DNA from: a virus
Reading direction: 5' to 3' (one strand)
DNA: 37,248 bases
Virus record (IMG/VR): IMGVR_UViG_3300033388_001405
Span: 1-37,248 of that record
A program made the position numbers and the translations under genes. Below, in pieces: positions 35,108-37,248 of this stretch. Position 1 is the first letter of the stretch; every line of letters starts with the position of its first letter. The notes beneath the pieces are model-generated. The model did no database searches. It was given only the letters and a program-made list of their open reading frames with translations, and was not told where the DNA came from.

Positions 35108-35343
35108 ATGACCCTTGGAATGGAATAACAGGAATTGCGATACTGGTCATGCTGTTTTGGTCGGCGTATTTTGTGCGATGGCTCAAAGACCGCAAGCCTA
35201 AGCAGAGGCGGTGTAGGGATTGCAAGTGGCTCGTATTCCCAGAAGACATGTTTTGTGAATGGGATCAGAGATACCGGCGAATTAACCCAGAAAACTGCAA
35301 TTACTACGCCCGCAAGTTCTGGAAGATAGGGAGGGCAAAATAA
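35104..35343 (+). CDS. Membrane-anchored Cys mini-protein (79 aa)
   Basis: 79 residues. Membrane span at about 8-25 ('ITGIAILVMLFWSAYFVRWL') followed by a basic, Cys-containing part ('RRCRDCKWLVFPEDMFCEWD', 'ENCNYYARKFW'). Four Cys fit one zinc site on the cytoplasmic side. Could tether a phage function to the membrane. No family recognised. Confidence 0.55.
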   Translation: MNDPWNGITGIAILVMLFWSAYFVRWLKDRKPKQRRCRDCKWLVFPEDMFCEWDQRYRRINPENCNYYARKFWKIGRAK

Positions 35344-35558
35344 TGAGCAGTTTACGATGGGCATTAGATAATGGTGGCGAATTTGGGGTAGACTATCCAG
35401 ACGGGACAGATTTTAGCTTTGCTGACTGTGAGGACATATCACGAATATTGACAATACTTATAAGAAAATTCAAACGAAAAATCAAACCGAAACCCAAGCC
35501 GAGGTTGATAACCATGAAGATTGGAAATATTAAATTAAGCCGTAGGAGGCCCAAATGA
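35343..35558 (+). CDS. Hypothetical protein, last rightward gene (71 aa)
   Basis: 71 residues, start overlapping the preceding stop (TAATG). Acidic first half ('GVDYPDGTDFSFADCEDISR'), strongly basic second half ('RKFKRKIKPKPKPRL'). Last clear gene of the rightward block before convergence with the leftward block. Confidence 0.5.
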   Translation: MSSLRWALDNGGEFGVDYPDGTDFSFADCEDISRILTILIRKFKRKIKPKPKPRLITMKIGNIKLSRRRPK

Positions 35559-35614
35559 CAGCCCACCACCTCCAAAAAACACGACCCCTCCACAGAGCAA
35601 GGCAGGGATAAATA

Positions 35615-35645
35615 GGGCCGCCAGCCAGTTGCCCAGCGACGGCCC
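35615..35645. terminator. Candidate terminator in convergent junction
   Basis: GGGCCG (35615-35620) pairs with CGGCCC (35640-35645). Read on the minus strand the hairpin is followed by TATTTATC, and it lies 22 bp beyond the stop of the leftward fibre-like gene. The U tract is poor. The whole junction 35559-35666 has no convincing gene. Confidence 0.35.
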
Positions 35646-35666
35646 AAGGAGGGAGGATGATGGATA

Positions 35667-36896
35667 TTATATTCTCGACGCCCGCAACTGGACACGACCT
35701 GCATTGTCCGCTGGCTCAATCTTACTTGTTATCGTTACGACTTCTTTTTCGTACTGCAATAAGCCTTGTGTTAGAGTCAGTGTCGTTACCGTTCTTGCTT
35801 CTGCACTCGCTGTAAAGTCAACCGTGCCGCCTGTGATATTACATGTTGTTATTGTCCCACTGCTTACAGGTCTAATTGCCCCGCCGTTCGCGGTCAAGGT
35901 TGCCACTGTGCCGGTTCCTGAGATCGTAAGAGTGCCCGCCCTGCTTTCAACTGTCGTAGCAGATGTTTTCAGGAATGTATCACCGCCTACGCAGGTGAGG
36001 TCTCCCATAGTTACACCGTTACCGATGGTTAATTGTGCATCAGAGCCGACCGCTGTGTCAAAACTTATCAGGATATCGCCGACTGTGGCAGTTTCCCCGG
36101 TTATCGCTGCGACTCCAACAGACCCTTTTCGGATTTCCTTGATCTCTGTAGCTGCGTTATTAGCTATAATCCTGCATGCGTTTTTGCCCGCATCACTGGA
36201 ATTAGCAGTAAAATAGACGATTATATCACACGCAACAGTTCCGAAGTTGAATTTTAATCTACTTGACCCACCGGCAGACCCAGGATCAAAAGGCTCACCG
36301 ATGAACGCCTTGGAGGTGTTTACCTGCAAGTAGTCGCCGATTACCCCAGTGGCCCCATTCCAGCCGATCTTTCCTGTGTATGTTTTCTTTATTACCAACT
36401 TGGTAAGAGTATTTGCCGCCCCTGACTGATCGAGCCCGTAAAGAATATCGATAGTGGAGTCCTCGACGAACGTGTCTTCGCTTGCGGTTGCTCCCGGGAT
36501 AGTGCCCTCAGACCAGTTATTCGGGTCAGCCCAGTCATTTGGCCCGCCGTTAGTTATAGTTGCTGCTCTTGTGAACGTCGGAGATGCGCCTGTAGCGGAC
36601 GAAGCGACCTTGAAGGCTGTTCCGGCTACGTTGGCCGTAAGAATGACTGTAGCCGTGCCTGACGCGGTTACTCCTGTAAACAGCGGGTCTGTTGTCTCTG
36701 CTTGCCATAGGCCAATTAGTGCCCCTGAGACGGTAGCTGCCGAGGTGTCTACTGCTGTGTATTCAATACTTGACTGTGTTCCGTCAAATCCCGATACCGT
36801 CATTGTAAATACATCGCCGATCGTTATGCTTGCAGGTGTGAATGTATCTACCTGTACTGCTGTCGTTGCTGTTCCAAGCCATTTATTTATTGCCAT
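35667..36896 (-). CDS. Beta-rich tail fibre or receptor-binding-like protein
   Basis: 409 residues. Residues 1-110 form an Ig-like or N-terminal appendage module ('VDTFTPASITIGDVFTMTVSG', 'VILTANVAGTAFKV'). 'GGPNDWADPNNWSEGTIPGA' near 117 is a motif seen at the start of beta-helical 'polymorphic' phage and surface proteins, and the rest (about 150-400) is low in charge with repeated short strands ('GTLTISGTGTVATLTANGGA', 'GTITTCNITGGTVDFTASA'), like a parallel beta helix. A receptor-binding or appendage role is inferred. It is the last gene of the leftward block seen from the right end. Confidence 0.62.
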   Translation of the reverse strand: MAINKWLGTATTAVQVDTFTPASITIGDVFTMTVSGFDGTQSSIEYTAVDTSAATVSGALIGLWQAETTDPLFTGVTASGTATVILTANVAGTAFKVASSATGASPTFTRAATITNGGPNDWADPNNWSEGTIPGATASEDTFVEDSTIDILYGLDQSGAANTLTKLVIKKTYTGKIGWNGATGVIGDYLQVNTSKAFIGEPFDPGSAGGSSRLKFNFGTVACDIIVYFTANSSDAGKNACRIIANNAATEIKEIRKGSVGVAAITGETATVGDILISFDTAVGSDAQLTIGNGVTMGDLTCVGGDTFLKTSATTVESRAGTLTISGTGTVATLTANGGAIRPVSSGTITTCNITGGTVDFTASAEARTVTTLTLTQGLLQYEKEVVTITSKIEPADNAGRVQLRASRI

Positions 36897-36907
36897 TTTG
36901 TTGCTCC

Positions 36908-37147
36908 TTATTTATCCCATTTGTCTTTAGGGCACTTTTCTGTTTCAACTCTTGCTTTCGCCGGAATGTAGCACTTGCATAACGAACACCATAGAGCCTT
37001 TTTTATCCAGTAATTATCTTCACATTTCCGGCATGTTCTTATTCTGCCGTCCGTAAACTCGTATTTCTTGCCAGTGGCTAACGCCGTGTAGCCCTTGGCT
37101 ATTGCTCCGGCCTTGCTTATTATCTTTTTTGCTTTTCCGCAGCACAT
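36908..37147 (-). CDS. Conserved phage zinc-ribbon protein
   Basis: 79 residues with 'RIRTCRKCEDNYWIKKALWCSLCKCYIPAKARVETEKCPKDKW' (in parts: C..C, C..C.CyiPaKaRv, CP..KW). This is a small zinc-ribbon protein that I recognise from many tailed phages, usually encoded between tail or fibre genes, with unknown function. Start overlaps the preceding stop (TAATG). Confidence 0.75.
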   Translation of the reverse strand: MCCGKAKKIISKAGAIAKGYTALATGKKYEFTDGRIRTCRKCEDNYWIKKALWCSLCKCYIPAKARVETEKCPKDKWDK

Positions 37148-37248
37148 TACATCTTTATCCTTGTACCCGTTACTACTGCATTATCTAGGTTGTCAACAAT
37201 AATCTCACTTTCAAAGCCTATGCCGTCGGGTAGATAATAGGACCAGCG
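37147..37248 (-). CDS. C-terminal end of a gene, partial at right edge
   Basis: Open frame from the right edge to a stop at 37147-37149, 33 residues visible ending 'NLDNAVVTGTRIKM'. Its stop overlaps the start of the zinc-ribbon gene, so it belongs to the same leftward operon. The 'LPDGIGFESEIIVDN' stretch looks like a virion protein end, but it is too short to identify. Confidence 0.6.
   Translation of the reverse strand, partial: RWSYYLPDGIGFESEIIVDNLDNAVVTGTRIKM

Noticed and set aside
35555-35611. An 18-codon frame after the last rightward gene.
   Set aside because: It overlaps the stop as ATGA but is too short and shows no recognisable pattern.
1-37248. tRNA genes, CRISPR arrays, integrase, attachment sites, retroelements (DGR).
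   Set aside because: I looked for cloverleaf sequences, spaced short repeats, tyrosine or serine recombinase motifs and reverse transcriptase motifs and found none I could support.

Overview
The window is a piece of a tailed-phage genome (Caudoviricetes, siphovirus-type tail tube and connector genes, HK97-type head). Nothing fixes the host: there are no tRNAs, no host genes, no integrase and no lysis cassette that can be named with certainty. Sigma70-type promoters (TTGACA, 16-18 nt, TAnnAT-like) and good Shine-Dalgarno sites throughout suggest an ordinary bacterial host. The mix of aquatic-type virion proteins with many tiny Cys-rich proteins suggests an environmental phage. It may be a provirus, but the window shows no proof of lysogeny; one small XRE-type regulator is present.

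Layout. (1) Bases 1-16823 are one leftward (minus-strand) packaging and virion block. In transcription order it holds small early ORFs, terminase small subunit, terminase large subunit (frame-broken), small Cys proteins, portal (frame-broken, fused to a MuF-type domain), prohead protease, an HNH endonuclease, major capsid protein, several beta-rich virion or appendage proteins, a head-tail adaptor, head closure, HK97 gp10-like protein, tail terminator, and tail tube running off the left end. (2) Bases 16824-17067 are a divergent control region with back-to-back promoters, two possible tandem leftward promoters 40 bp apart and a 9-bp inverted repeat. (3) Bases 17068-35558 are one rightward early block: small regulators, a TolA-like coiled-coil protein, a YqaJ/lambda-type exonuclease, an ERF single-strand annealing protein, HNH proteins, a phage peptide deformylase, a NinB-like protein, a replication initiator with repeats that could be the origin, a YopX-like protein, an ASCH-like protein, a permuted NlpC/P60 hydrolase, and many small overlapping unknown genes. 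(4) Bases 35602-37248 are leftward again: a beta-rich tail-fibre-like protein, a conserved zinc-ribbon protein and the end of another gene. If the genome is circularly permuted, these could be the last genes of the same leftward virion block.

Three things stand out. First, two early-gene units (25346-25481 and 29735-29885) share the same build: a promoter with AGGG directly before the -10 box, a roughly 100-nt leader that can form a terminator-like hairpin whose loop contains the 3' arm of a second, competing stem, and then a gene. They look like paired attenuators or small structured RNAs. Second, five genes are broken in the same direction (-1), including portal and terminase. One break has a canonical A_AAG_GGG slippery site. 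The shared sign points to missing single bases, from sequencing or from mutation, with programmed frameshifting possible at the terminase. Third, the replication initiator gene carries three 11-bp tandem repeats followed by a purine-rich repeat tract, as in origins nested within initiator genes, and a remnant of a second initiator C-terminus lies about 730 bp downstream, marking an insertion or recombination junction.
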